Below are positions 49,452-59,364 of a stretch of DNA of 64,000 nt, in pieces. This DNA comes from Terrabacter sp. Root181. GTDB taxonomy: Bacteria > Actinomycetota > Actinomycetes > Actinomycetales > Dermatophilaceae. The DNA lies in the NCBI RefSeq assembly GCF_001428505.1, contig NZ_LMHU01000001.1, positions 1,319,813-1,383,812 of the forward strand. The letters are read 5' to 3'. Each line of letters opens with the position of its first letter. Within the stretch, counting starts at the first letter, position 1. Below the pieces are notes generated by a model. The model saw nothing but the letters and a program-made list of their open reading frames with translations, was not told the origin of the DNA and searched no databases. The position numbers and the translations under genes are program-made.

Positions 49452-50444
49452 TTACCGAGACCGCGGATCGAGGGCGTCACGCAGGCCGTCCCCGAAGAGG
49501 TTGAAGGCCAGCACCGTCACGAAGATGGCGAGGCCGGGCCAGAGCATGAACCAGGGGTCGATCTGGTACCACTGGGCGGCGTCGGAGAGCATGCCGCCCC
49601 ACGTGGCGGTGGGGGGCTGCACGCCGACACCGAGGAACGACAGGCCTGCCTCGAAGAGGATGTTGCTCGGGATGAGCAGGGTCGCGTAGACGAGGATCGG
49701 CGCCAGGAGGTTGGGCAGCAGCTCCTTGAAGAGGATGTAGGGCGTGCGCGCCCCGAGGCTGCGTGCCGCGTCGACGAACTCGCGCTCGCGCAGGGACAGC
49801 GTCTGGCCGCGCACGATGCGCCCGATGTAGGGCCAGTTGAAGAAGCCGATGATGAAGACGATGACGGAGATGCGCAGGGCGTCGCCCTTGAGGCCGAACG
49901 CCTGGTCGGGCACGACGCCGGCGAGGGCCAGGGCGAAGACGAGCAGCGGGAACGCGAGGAAGACGTCCATCGTGCGGCTGATCAGCGTGTCGATGGTGCC
50001 GCCGAAGAAGCCGGCGACGACGCCGAGGATCGTGCCGATGACCACCGAGAGCAGCGTCGCGAGGAACGCGATGAGCAGGGAGACCTGGGAGCCGTAGATG
50101 ACGCGGCTGAAGATGTCGCGGCCGTTGACCGGCTCGAGGCCGTAGAGGAAGTCCCAGGACATGCCGCCGTAGGGGCCGATCGGGATCTGGGTGTTGGGGT
50201 CGATGAGCTCCTGGTGGAACTCGTTCGGCGGGTGGCCGAGCAGGCCGACGACCAGCGGGGCCGCGATCGCGACGACGATGAGGTAGATGACGAAGAAGCC
50301 ACCGGCGAGGGCGACCTTGTCGCGCTTGAGCCGCGACCAGGCGATCTGACCGAGCGACCGCCCCTCGATGTGTCCCTCGCCCTGCAGGACGGACTCGGGC
50401 TCCGCCGAGGTCGCGCCGGGCTCGAGGTCAAGGGGAGTGCTCAT
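49452..50444 (-). CDS. oligopeptide ABC transporter permease (OppC/DppC)
   Basis: ATG 50444 lies after a GGAGGTGA ribosome site and gives 330 residues. A cytoplasmic N-terminus with SLGQIAWSRLKRDKVAL leads into about six helices; EFVDAARSLGARTPYILFKELLPN is the EAA loop. It is the first gene of the operon, order oppC-oppA-oppB-oppD-oppF, which differs from the common A-B-C-D-F order. Confidence 0.92.
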   Translation of the reverse strand: MSTPLDLEPGATSAEPESVLQGEGHIEGRSLGQIAWSRLKRDKVALAGGFFVIYLIVVAIAAPLVVGLLGHPPNEFHQELIDPNTQIPIGPYGGMSWDFLYGLEPVNGRDIFSRVIYGSQVSLLIAFLATLLSVVIGTILGVVAGFFGGTIDTLISRTMDVFLAFPLLVFALALAGVVPDQAFGLKGDALRISVIVFIIGFFNWPYIGRIVRGQTLSLREREFVDAARSLGARTPYILFKELLPNLLAPILVYATLLIPSNILFEAGLSFLGVGVQPPTATWGGMLSDAAQWYQIDPWFMLWPGLAIFVTVLAFNLFGDGLRDALDPRSR

Positions 50445-50834
50445 GGATGCCGTCACCTCCGGGTCGTGATCGGTGCCGGAGACCGGGTCGGCCCTCCAAC
50501 ATGCTGGGTAGCAGCCGCAACCTACCGCCCCCACGACCGCGCGGCTTCATCATTCAGCGGGTTTACACGGTCAGCAACCGACTTGGCGAAATCGTGACGC
50601 GGTGGAGATCTTCCGGCGACCTGTGCGGCACAACCGGAAGATCGCCCGCACCCCGGGGTTCGCGCCAGCCGGGGCGACGAACGGCCGGCCCCGGCGGGCC
50701 CGAAAGGCCGCATATCCCCTCGCGCGTGGTGGAGGCCCCTCCGAGCGGGCTCGGAGGGGGCTCCCAGCGAGCACCCAGCGTGGGCCGTCCGGGACGGGGT
50801 CGTACGCGTGGGGCGGGCGCTCGCCGGCCGCGCG
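50445..50834. other. non-coding region between the opp operon and the CNNM pair
   Basis: These 390 bp hold the promoter of the opp operon, which I cannot place exactly (TAAACC on the minus strand near 50565 is one candidate -10), and the hairpin at 50731-50764. No gene is visible. Confidence 0.4.
50731..50764 (-). terminator. hairpin downstream of the CNNM gene pair
   Basis: GGAGgCCCCTCCGAGC and GCTCGGAGGGGgCTCC pair almost perfectly around a short loop, 70 bp after the stop of the minus-strand CNNM gene. There is no clear T-run. Confidence 0.5.
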
Positions 50835-51848
50835 CTACGCGTCCGTCTCGTCGTCGAACTGCCCGAGGACGCGCTCGAGCAGGTCCTCCATCGTCACGAG
50901 GCCGACCGGGGCGGTGGGCCCGTCGACGAGGACGAGCTGGACGTGGCGGGCCCGCATGGCCGACACGGTGTCGAGCAGCGAGAGTCCGGCGTCGACGTGG
51001 ACCGCCGGCGCCGTGACGGTGGTGACGGGCGCCCCCGGGGCGGCGCGGACGATGTCCCGCACATGGGCGATGCCCACGGGCGTGTCGCCCTCCCTGACGA
51101 CGAGTCTCGACCGGCCGGTGTCGCGCGAGACCGCCTCGGCCTCGGCGCAGGTCGCCGTGGTCGCGACGCCGACCGCCTCGTCGATGGGGACGAGGACGTC
51201 GCTCACCGGCGTGGTGTCGAGGTCGATGGCGCCGGCGAGGACGCGGTGCTCGGGCTCCGCGAGCATGCCGTGGTCCTTCGAGCTCGCGATGAGCAGCTGC
51301 AGCTCCTTGGGGCCGTGGACCTGGCCGAGCTCGTCCTGCGGCGTGACGCCGACGAGCCGCAGGCACCCGTTGGCCATCGCGTTGAGCAGGCTGAGCGCCG
51401 GGCGCATGACGAAGGCGAAGCCGCGGAACGGCAGCGCCAGCAGCACGGCGGACCGCTCGGGGTGGGCGATCGCCCACGACTTGGGAGCCATCTCGCCGAC
51501 GACCATGTGCAGGAAGACGACGATGCCGACGGCCAGCACGACCGAGACGACGTAGGCCGCCGCCTCCGGCACGCGCACGAAGGTGAAGACCGGGGTGAGC
51601 AGCTCCGCCACGGCCGGCTTGGCGAGCGAGCCGAGGCCCAGGGTGCACAGCGTGATGCCGAGCTGCGCGCCGGCGAGCATGAGAGACAGCTCGCGGCTGC
51701 CGCGCACCGCGGCCCGCGCCGCGACGCTGCCGCGCTCGGCGAGGTCCTCGAGCCGGTGGCGCTTGCTGGCCACGAGGGCGAACTCCGCCGCGACGAAGAA
51801 CGCGTTGAGGACGAGGAGCAGGAGGGAGACGAGCAGGGCGGTCGTCAT
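50835..51848 (-). CDS. CNNM/CorC-family transmembrane protein (hemolysin C-like), short paralogue
   Basis: This 337-residue protein has an N-terminal CNNM (DUF21) domain with about four helices (residues 1-135, including AEFALVASKRHRLEDLAERG and VVGEMAPKSWAIAHP) and a pair of CBS domains after it, ending VTMEDLLERVLGQFDDE. Relatives act in Mg2+/Co2+ efflux or homeostasis. It lacks the C-terminal CorC_HlyC domain that the upstream paralogue has. Its start overlaps the stop of that gene (ATGA). Confidence 0.87.
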   Translation of the reverse strand: MTTALLVSLLLLVLNAFFVAAEFALVASKRHRLEDLAERGSVAARAAVRGSRELSLMLAGAQLGITLCTLGLGSLAKPAVAELLTPVFTFVRVPEAAAYVVSVVLAVGIVVFLHMVVGEMAPKSWAIAHPERSAVLLALPFRGFAFVMRPALSLLNAMANGCLRLVGVTPQDELGQVHGPKELQLLIASSKDHGMLAEPEHRVLAGAIDLDTTPVSDVLVPIDEAVGVATTATCAEAEAVSRDTGRSRLVVREGDTPVGIAHVRDIVRAAPGAPVTTVTAPAVHVDAGLSLLDTVSAMRARHVQLVLVDGPTAPVGLVTMEDLLERVLGQFDDETDA

Positions 51849-53446
51849 CGGCCGGCCTCCGTCCGCGCGTCGGCCGAGCGGTCCGTCGCATCGTCGCCCG
51901 CGTCGCCCGCGACGCCCTCGTCGCCCTCGTCGGCGAAGGTACGGCCGGAGTCGAGTGCCTCGAGGTCCGACATGAGGTCGAGCACCTCGACGCGCACCGA
52001 CGACGGGACGTGTCGCTCGACCGCCTCGACGGTCAGGCGGACCGAGACCGTCAGGTGCCGGCGCTCGGGCTCGTGGTCGTGGTCGCCGCCGCCGGCCGGA
52101 GAGCCGACCGTCGCCGCTCCGGGGTCGGTGGGGTCGGGGGGGTCGCGAGGGTCGCCGGCATCGTCCGACTCGTCGGGGTCGGCGGCGTGGCGTTCCGGCA
52201 CGACCTCGCGGCGGGCCTCGACCTGCACCTCGTCACCGACGACGGCCGTGCGGCCGAGGTCCTCGAGGATGAGTCCGCTGATGGTGGAGTACCCGTCGCT
52301 GCTCGCCAGCCGCAGCTCGGTGGCGGTGTCGAGCTCGTCGAGGCGCAGGTGGCCCGGGACCACCCACGTGTCGGTGCCCGCCTCGACGACGCCGGGTTCC
52401 GGGCTGTCGTCCTCGTCGAGGATCTCGCCGACGACCTCCTCGGCGATGTCCTCGAAGGTGACGATGCCGGCGAAGCCCCCGTGCTCGTCGACGACCACGG
52501 CCAGCTGCCGGTGGTCGGCACGGATCTGCTCGAGCACGCGGGGCAGGGGAGCGCTCGTGGGCACGACGGTCGGGTCGGACACGACGGAGCCGACGGTCGT
52601 CGTCGCACGACGGTCGGGCTCGACCGACAGCACCTCGGCGATCCCCGCGACCCCGACGATGTCGTCGCCGTCGTGGCCGGTGACCGGGAAGCGCGACCAG
52701 CCGCTGTCGAGCAGGTCGACGAGGGCCGAGACCGGGGCGTCGGCGTGGATCGTCGTGACGCGCACGCGCGGTGTCATGACGTCGCCTGCGTCGAGCTCTC
52801 GGAAGCGCAGGCCACCCTCGAGCACGTCGGACAGGTCGTCGTCGAGCAGGCCGCCCGCGTGCGACTCGTCGATGATCCGGGTGAGGTCCGCGGCCGTGGC
52901 GCCCTGCTCGAGCTCCTCGACGGGCTCGATGCCGACCTTGTGCAGCAGGGTCGTGGACGCACGGTCGAAGAGCTGCACGACCGGGCCGGCCACGCTGAGG
53001 TAGATCAGCGTCGACCGGCTGAGGGCGCGGGCCAGCGGCACCGTCCGTGCGATGGCGAGGTTCTTGGGCGCGAGCTCGCCGAAGACCATCTGCACGACGG
53101 TCGAGAAGACGAGGACGGCGGTGACCGAGAGGCTGAGGCGGGCGGCATACGACATCGACGGGTCGAGCAGCTCGGCGATGCCGGCGCCCACGAGGGGTTC
53201 GGAGACGTAGCCGACGAGCAGTGCGGTCACGGTGATCCCGAACTGCGCGGCGGAGAGGGTGAACGACAGCCGCGAGGTGACCTGCAGGGCGCGTTCGGCG
53301 GGGGCGTCGCCCTCGGCCGCGAGCTGCCTGAGGGCGTTGCGGTCGACGGCGACGTAGGCGAACTCCTGGGCCACGAAGTAGCCGGTCGCCGCGGTCAGGG
53401 CGAGGATCAGCAGGATGCCCAGGCCGATGCCCAGGGCGGTGCTCAT
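51845..53446 (-). CDS. CNNM/CorC-family transmembrane protein with CBS and CorC domains
   Basis: This 533-residue protein has the CNNM domain (1-145, FVAQEFAYVAVDRNALRQL, VFGELAPKNLAIART), two CBS domains (GDVMTPRVRVTTI near 217; LAVVVDEHGGFAGIVTFEDI near 315) and a CorC_HlyC FAD-like C-terminal domain (VVPGHLRLDELDTATEL). It ends in a long Asp/Glu/Pro/Gly-rich disordered tail, beyond the usual family length. Probably a cation-homeostasis membrane protein acting with its short paralogue. Confidence 0.88.
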   Translation of the reverse strand: MSTALGIGLGILLILALTAATGYFVAQEFAYVAVDRNALRQLAAEGDAPAERALQVTSRLSFTLSAAQFGITVTALLVGYVSEPLVGAGIAELLDPSMSYAARLSLSVTAVLVFSTVVQMVFGELAPKNLAIARTVPLARALSRSTLIYLSVAGPVVQLFDRASTTLLHKVGIEPVEELEQGATAADLTRIIDESHAGGLLDDDLSDVLEGGLRFRELDAGDVMTPRVRVTTIHADAPVSALVDLLDSGWSRFPVTGHDGDDIVGVAGIAEVLSVEPDRRATTTVGSVVSDPTVVPTSAPLPRVLEQIRADHRQLAVVVDEHGGFAGIVTFEDIAEEVVGEILDEDDSPEPGVVEAGTDTWVVPGHLRLDELDTATELRLASSDGYSTISGLILEDLGRTAVVGDEVQVEARREVVPERHAADPDESDDAGDPRDPPDPTDPGAATVGSPAGGGDHDHEPERRHLTVSVRLTVEAVERHVPSSVRVEVLDLMSDLEALDSGRTFADEGDEGVAGDAGDDATDRSADARTEAGR

Positions 53447-53621
53447 GCGATCACCACCCGGCTGAGCGGGTGGTGGGTCTGGGCGGCCGGATCGGGTCCG
53501 GCCAGGGACTATGTCCCTCCCGGGACTCGGCGCGCGAGTCGGAGCGTGAGTGGGATCGCATGAGGCAATCCTAAGTTAGGGACGCGCCGGGTCCCCCGCC
53601 GCACGTCAGCTGCTCAGCGGG

Positions 53622-53930
53622 TCAGCCGGTCGCGACGGCGCCGCGGCGCGTCGCCTCCTGGCTGATCTGGTGCGCGAGCTCGACGTCGAGCTGGGTGAGG
53701 CCTCCCTCGGAGTGCGTCGACAGTGCGAAGGCGACCGTGCGCCAGCGGATGTCGATGTCGGGATGGTGGTCCATCGTCTCCGCCGCGGCCGCGACCTCCC
53801 GCACGAGCGCGATGCCGGTCAGAAAGTCCGGTGCCTCGAAGGACGCCCGGATCGTGTCGTCGTCGCGCGTCCAGTCGGGCAGGTCGCCCAGCTGGCGCTC
53901 GATCTCCTCGTCGGTGAGCCGTCGTGTCAT
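53622..53930 (-). CDS. 4a-hydroxytetrahydrobiopterin dehydratase (pterin-4-alpha-carbinolamine dehydratase)
   Basis: This 102-residue protein matches the PCD/DCoH family in size and motif: [27 protein letters not shown], given here in parts as DHHPDID and STHSEGGLT, contains the conserved His-His and distal His of the active site. It recycles the pterin cofactor, although no aromatic hydroxylase is in the window. It diverges from the NUDIX gene at 54004. Confidence 0.9.
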   Translation of the reverse strand: MTRRLTDEEIERQLGDLPDWTRDDDTIRASFEAPDFLTGIALVREVAAAAETMDHHPDIDIRWRTVAFALSTHSEGGLTQLDVELAHQISQEATRRGAVATG

Positions 53931-54003
53931 GCAGTCCAGTAAACGCCTCGTCGTGCTCGTCCGGTCGTCGTGGACACCCGGCTGTGGCACCATCGGTGGC
54001 GCC

Positions 54004-54459
<456 letters not shown>

Positions 54460-54547
54460 GCCGGGCGAACCGCCTCCTGAACCACACGAGAACCACCCAC
54501 GACGCCGTGGTCCGAACCACCCTCGAAACCCTGAGAGACTGTTCCTC

Positions 54548-56446
54548 ATGCCCATGAAGACCCGCGCGGACATCCGCAACGTCGCCATCGTCGCCCACGT
54601 CGACCACGGCAAGACCACCCTCGTCGACAAGATGCTCTGGCAGTCCGGCGCGTTCGGCGAGCACCAGCACGTCGACGAGCGCGCGATGGACTCCGGTGAC
54701 CTCGAGCGCGAGAAGGGCATCACGATCCTCGCGAAGAACACCGCGGTGCACTACACGGGCAAGGCGGCCTCCGACCGTGGCCTCTCCGACGGCGTCACCA
54801 TCAACATCATCGACACCCCGGGCCACGCCGACTTCGGCGGTGAGGTCGAGCGCGGTCTGTCGATGGTCGACGGCGTCGTCCTCCTCGTCGACGCGTCCGA
54901 GGGCCCGCTGCCCCAGACCCGCTTCGTGCTGCGCAAGGCGCTGGCCGCGAAGATGCCGGTCATCCTCTGCATCAACAAGGTCGACCGTCCCGACTCGCGC
55001 ATCGCCGAGGTCGTCGACGAGGCCTACGAGCTCTTCCTCGACCTCGACGCCACCGAGGAGCAGATCGACTTCCCGATCGTCTACGCGTCGGCCAAGGCCG
55101 GCCGCGCCTCGCTCGAGCGTCCCGACGACGGCGGCCTCCCGGAGGGCGACGACCTCGAGGCCCTCTTCGAGACGATCCTCGAGACGATCCCCGCGCCGAC
55201 CTACGACGACGAGGCCCCGCTCCAGGCGCACGTCACCAACCTCGACGCCTCCAACTTCCTCGGCCGTCTCGCCCTGCTCCGTGTCTTCAACGGCACGATC
55301 AGGAAGGGGCAGCAGGTCATGTGGTGCCGTCACGACGGCTCGCAGCAGCGCGTCAAGATCACCGAGCTGCTCATGACCGAGGCCCTCGAGCGCAAGCCCG
55401 CGGAGGAGGCCGGCCCCGGCGACATCATCGCCGTCGCGGGCATCCCCGAGATCACGATCGGCGAGACGCTCGCCGACCCCGAGAACCCGGTCCCGCTGCC
55501 GCTCATCACCGTCGACGAGCCCGCCATCTCGATGACGATCGGCACCAACACGAGCCCGATGGTCGGCCAGGTCCGCGGCTCGAAGGTCACGGCCCGCATG
55601 GTCAAGGACCGCCTCGACAAGGAGCTCATCGGCAACGTGTCGCTGCGCATCCTCAACACCGAGCGTCCCGACGCCTGGGAGGTCCAGGGCCGTGGTGAGC
55701 TCGCGCTCGCCATCCTCGTCGAGCAGATGCGTCGCGAGGGCTACGAGCTGACCGTGGGCAAGCCGCAGGTCGTCACGCGCGAGGTCGACGGCAAGATCCA
55801 CGAGCCCGTCGAGCGCCTCACGATCGACACCCCCGAGGAGTTCCTCGGCGCGATCACGCAGATCATGGCCGCCCGCAAGGGGCGCATGGAGCAGATGACC
55901 AACCACGGCACGGGCTGGATCCGCATGGAGTTCCTCGTGCCCAGCCGTGGCCTCATCGGCTTCCGCACCGAGTTCCTCACCGAGACGCGCGGCACGGGCA
56001 TCGCCCACCACGTCTTCGAGGACTACGAGCCGTGGTTCGGCGCCATCACGACCCGCACGAGCGGCTCGCTGGTCTCCGACCGCAAGGGCGTCGTGACGTC
56101 CTACGCGATGGTCAACCTCCAGGAGCGCGGCACGCTCTTCGTCGACCCCACGACCGAGGTCTACGAGGGCATGATCGTCGGCGAGAACTCCCGCGCCGAC
56201 GACATGGACGTCAACATCACCAAGGAGAAGAAGCTCACCAACGTGCGCGCCTCCTCCTCGGACAACTTCGAGAAGATCGTCCCGCCCCGCAAGCTCAGCC
56301 TCGAGCAGTGCCTCGAGTTCTGCCGCGAGGACGAGTGCGTCGAGGTGACGCCCGAGTCCGTCCGCATCCGCAAGGTCGTCCTCGACGCCGGCGAGCGCGC
56401 CCGAACCGCGTCCCGTGCGCGTTCGGCGGCGAAGGCCGAGGGCTGA
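54548..56446 (+). CDS. typA: translational GTPase TypA/BipA
   Basis: This 632-residue GTPase has P-loop AHVDHGKTT at 16-24, [14 protein letters not shown] (G3), NKVDRPDSR (G4), and the TypA-specific C-terminal domain with [19 protein letters not shown]. It binds ribosomes and is needed for assembly or translation under stress. The start is ATG 54548 or the in-frame ATG at 54554. It is followed 7 bp later by the lipoprotein gene. Confidence 0.96.
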   Translation: MPMKTRADIRNVAIVAHVDHGKTTLVDKMLWQSGAFGEHQHVDERAMDSGDLEREKGITILAKNTAVHYTGKAASDRGLSDGVTINIIDTPGHADFGGEVERGLSMVDGVVLLVDASEGPLPQTRFVLRKALAAKMPVILCINKVDRPDSRIAEVVDEAYELFLDLDATEEQIDFPIVYASAKAGRASLERPDDGGLPEGDDLEALFETILETIPAPTYDDEAPLQAHVTNLDASNFLGRLALLRVFNGTIRKGQQVMWCRHDGSQQRVKITELLMTEALERKPAEEAGPGDIIAVAGIPEITIGETLADPENPVPLPLITVDEPAISMTIGTNTSPMVGQVRGSKVTARMVKDRLDKELIGNVSLRILNTERPDAWEVQGRGELALAILVEQMRREGYELTVGKPQVVTREVDGKIHEPVERLTIDTPEEFLGAITQIMAARKGRMEQMTNHGTGWIRMEFLVPSRGLIGFRTEFLTETRGTGIAHHVFEDYEPWFGAITTRTSGSLVSDRKGVVTSYAMVNLQERGTLFVDPTTEVYEGMIVGENSRADDMDVNITKEKKLTNVRASSSDNFEKIVPPRKLSLEQCLEFCREDECVEVTPESVRIRKVVLDAGERARTASRARSAAKAEG

Positions 56447-56453
56447 CCGACCC

Positions 56454-58238
56454 GTGCCTGTGGGTGGGCGCGTCGTGGTGCGTGGGCTGAGGCGGTCGCT
56501 GGCCGCCGCAGCCGGTGCTGCCGTCCTCGCGGCGGGAGCCGCGGCGTGCAGCGGGTCGAGCGACCCGACGAGCACGCAGGGGGCGTTGGGCAGTGCCCCG
56601 TCGGCTGCGACGGGGCAGCCCCAGCCCGGCGGCACGCTGCAGGTCCTCGTGTCGGGCACCGTCTCGACGTGGGACCCGCAGCTGATGTACGTCGGGCCCG
56701 AGGCGTTCTTCGCCCAGCGCACGTTCGCCCGCGGCCTGACGGCATACGGCACCGGTGAGCACCAGCGCGACGTCGAGGCCGACCTCGCGACCGACACGGG
56801 CCGGCCGAGCGACGGTGCCCGCACGTGGGCGTTCACGCTGCGCGAGGGACTGACCTGGCAGGACGGCTCGCCGATCACGTGCGACGACGTGCGCCACGGC
56901 GTGGCCCGCACCTTCGACCGCCGCACCCACGTCGGCGGCACGAACTACGCCAGCTACCTGCTCGACATGCCGACCAAGGTGACGCCGGAGGGGCTCGAGA
57001 AGCCCGTCTACGCCGGGCCCACCGACAAGGGTCACCAGACCGACTTCGACCGGGCCGTCTCGTGCAAGGGCCGCACCATCACCTTCCGGCTGCGCGACGC
57101 CGAGCCCGACTTCGCGCACATCGTGGCGCTGCCCGAGTTCGCACCCCGCAAGGACTCGGCCGACACCAAGAGCGACAAGGCGTCGTTCGCCGTCATGTCC
57201 AGCGGGCCCTACCGCCTCAAGGAGCCGTGGGTCGTCGGCAAGGGCGGCACCTTCGTGCGCAACGAGCACTGGGACCCGCGCTCCGACCGGATCCGGCAGG
57301 CCTACCCCGACGAGATCCACGTGACGTCGGGGCTGGGGGAGTCGACGGTCATCCAGCGGCTGCTCAACCAGCAGGACGACGACGCGTATGCCGTGTCGTG
57401 GGTCCAGGCGAGCCCGACCCTGCGCAACCAGGCGGGCACCGACCTGCAGGCCCGCCTCACCTTCCCCTACACCGGCAACGTCGACTACCTCGCCGTCAAC
57501 ATGCGCAGCAAGGTGATGTCCAACCCGGCCGTGCGCAAGGCCCTGTCGCTGTCGACGAACCGCGCGACCTACGTGACCGCGACCGGCGGCGAGGGCGCGG
57601 GCACCCCGACGTGGTCGGTCCTGTCGCCGACGGTCGACCCCGAGTCCGTGACCCCGCCACCGGGTCTCGGCGTCGAGGGTGACCCCGAGGGAGCCCGGAA
57701 GCTGCTCGAGCAGGCCGGCGTGAAGCTGCCCGTCCCCCTGCGGGTCGTCTACGCGCGGTCGGTGCTCGGCGACAAGGCGTACGCCGCCCTGGCGGCCGGG
57801 TGGGAGCGTGCGGGCTTCAAGGTCGAGCTCACGGGTGTGCCGCCGGAGGAGTACTACGAGACCATCGAGAAGCCGACCTCGGTCGACTCCTACGACGTCT
57901 TCCGCGGGGTGTGGACGCCCGACTGGCCGTCGGCCGGCGGGGTGCTGCCGGCGCTCTTCGACCCGCGCATCAACATCGACTCGTCGGGTCCCGGGCAGGA
58001 CGTCGGCTACTTCAGCAGCGACGCCGTGAACGCGCTCATCGACAAGGCCGTCGCGACCCCCGACCCCAGGGCACGCGCGACGGTGTGGGAGAAGGCCGAC
58101 CGGGTCATCCGCGACGAGGGCGGCTACATCGCGCTGTCGGCGACGAAGGCCCTCTACCTGCACGGTGCCGGCGTCAAGACCTACGAGGACCACAGCGTCG
58201 GCGGCATCGTCGACCTCGCCACCGTGTCCGTGCGCTGA
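56454..58238 (+). CDS. family-5 substrate-binding lipoprotein, LpqW-like by gene order
   Basis: With GTG 56454 as start it has 594 residues; GTG 56475 or 56478 is equally possible. A basic stretch, a hydrophobic core and the lipobox GAAAC (Cys32) show a lipoprotein. The mature part is a peptide-binding-type fold with DPQLMYVGPEAFF, LTWQDGSPITCDDVRHGVAR and a late DSYDVFRGVWTPDWPSAGG. In mycobacteria the gene after typA is lpqW, which has this fold but controls cell-envelope lipoglycan synthesis. No transporter genes are adjacent, so a non-transport role is plausible here too. Confidence 0.8.
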   Translation: MPVGGRVVVRGLRRSLAAAAGAAVLAAGAAACSGSSDPTSTQGALGSAPSAATGQPQPGGTLQVLVSGTVSTWDPQLMYVGPEAFFAQRTFARGLTAYGTGEHQRDVEADLATDTGRPSDGARTWAFTLREGLTWQDGSPITCDDVRHGVARTFDRRTHVGGTNYASYLLDMPTKVTPEGLEKPVYAGPTDKGHQTDFDRAVSCKGRTITFRLRDAEPDFAHIVALPEFAPRKDSADTKSDKASFAVMSSGPYRLKEPWVVGKGGTFVRNEHWDPRSDRIRQAYPDEIHVTSGLGESTVIQRLLNQQDDDAYAVSWVQASPTLRNQAGTDLQARLTFPYTGNVDYLAVNMRSKVMSNPAVRKALSLSTNRATYVTATGGEGAGTPTWSVLSPTVDPESVTPPPGLGVEGDPEGARKLLEQAGVKLPVPLRVVYARSVLGDKAYAALAAGWERAGFKVELTGVPPEEYYETIEKPTSVDSYDVFRGVWTPDWPSAGGVLPALFDPRINIDSSGPGQDVGYFSSDAVNALIDKAVATPDPRARATVWEKADRVIRDEGGYIALSATKALYLHGAGVKTYEDHSVGGIVDLATVSVR

Positions 58239-58256
58239 CGCACCGAGAGGACTCCC

Positions 58257-59189
58257 GTGAGCCGACTGCTCTTCGTCCACGCCCACCCCGACGACGAGAC
58301 CCTGACGTGCGGCATCGCGATGGCCCACCACGTCGCCCGCGGCGACGAGGTGCACGTGCTGACCTGCACGCTGGGGGAGGAGGGTGAGGTCATCCCACCG
58401 GGTCTGGCTCACCTCGAGGGCGACCCGGACGACCGGCTCGGACCCTACCGTCACGGCGAGCTGACGCGGGCACTCGACCGCATCGGGGCCGTGCTGCACG
58501 TGCTCGGCGCCGACGAGTCCTCCGGCCGGCTGTCGCTCTACCGCGACTCCGGCATGGCCGGCTCGCCGGCCGCGGCCCGCCCCGAGGCGTTCGCGGCGGC
58601 CGACCTCGAGCAGGCCGGTGGCCTCGTCGCCGACGTCGTGCGCGAGCTGCGGCCCGACGTCGTCGTGACCTACGACGAGCACGGCGGCTACGGCCACCCC
58701 GACCACGTCCAGACGCACCGCGTCACCCGCAGCGCGCTCGCGCTGCTCGACCTGGTCGACCGGCCAGGGCGCGTCTACGAGATCCTCACGCCGGCCGGCT
58801 GGGCCGGCGAGGACCGCGCGTGGCTGGCCGCCGCCGACCCGGCCCTGCTCGACACGGCCACGTGGTGGGCCCGACAGGACCTCGGGCCGGGTGCGCCGGT
58901 GCCGCCGCGGCTCGTCGTCCCGGGTCCCGACGACCCCTTCCCGCCGTCGGTCGTCGACGACGACCGCGTCACCCACGCCGTGGTCGACGAGGCCGCGCGC
59001 GCCGTCCAGAGCGACGCCCTGCGCGAGCACGCGACCCAGGTCATCGTCGCGAGCGAGGACGTGCACGCCCTCTCCAACCTCGTGGCCGTGCGGACGACCG
59101 CGCGCGAGGGATTCCGGCGCGTCGACCCCCTCACGTGGGAGACGGTCGGCGGGCCCGTCGACCCCGGCGAGGCGGGCCTGCTCGTCTGA
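58257..59189 (+). CDS. mshB: mycothiol biosynthesis deacetylase MshB
   Basis: GTG 58257 follows GAGAGGA and gives 310 residues. The zinc site is HAHPDDE at residues 7-13 with a distal His in GYGHPDHVQTH. It removes the acetyl group from GlcNAc-inositol in mycothiol synthesis, the thiol buffer of actinobacteria. The place after typA and the lipoprotein matches other actinobacteria. Confidence 0.93.
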   Translation: MSRLLFVHAHPDDETLTCGIAMAHHVARGDEVHVLTCTLGEEGEVIPPGLAHLEGDPDDRLGPYRHGELTRALDRIGAVLHVLGADESSGRLSLYRDSGMAGSPAAARPEAFAAADLEQAGGLVADVVRELRPDVVVTYDEHGGYGHPDHVQTHRVTRSALALLDLVDRPGRVYEILTPAGWAGEDRAWLAAADPALLDTATWWARQDLGPGAPVPPRLVVPGPDDPFPPSVVDDDRVTHAVVDEAARAVQSDALREHATQVIVASEDVHALSNLVAVRTTAREGFRRVDPLTWETVGGPVDPGEAGLLV

Positions 59190-59364
59190 CCGACGCGAGC
59201 GCATACGCCCTCCTGGCGGGGTCCCGGGCGACGGCGCGCGGGGGGCCGCAGGCGTCGCGCCGGCAACGATCTCGTCACGGGGCCGACACCTCGCGGTACT
59301 TCGCTGAATTCGGACACGGCTGGGGTTACCTTCGTGCCACTCGATGTCCCCTGCCCGGAGAACC

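Noticed and set aside
46752-50597. A very long open frame (1281 codons) on the plus strand
   Set aside because: It runs antisense across the opp operon, has low-complexity Asp/Val/Arg/Glu composition typical of high-GC shadow frames, and matches no family; the minus-strand genes there are unmistakable.
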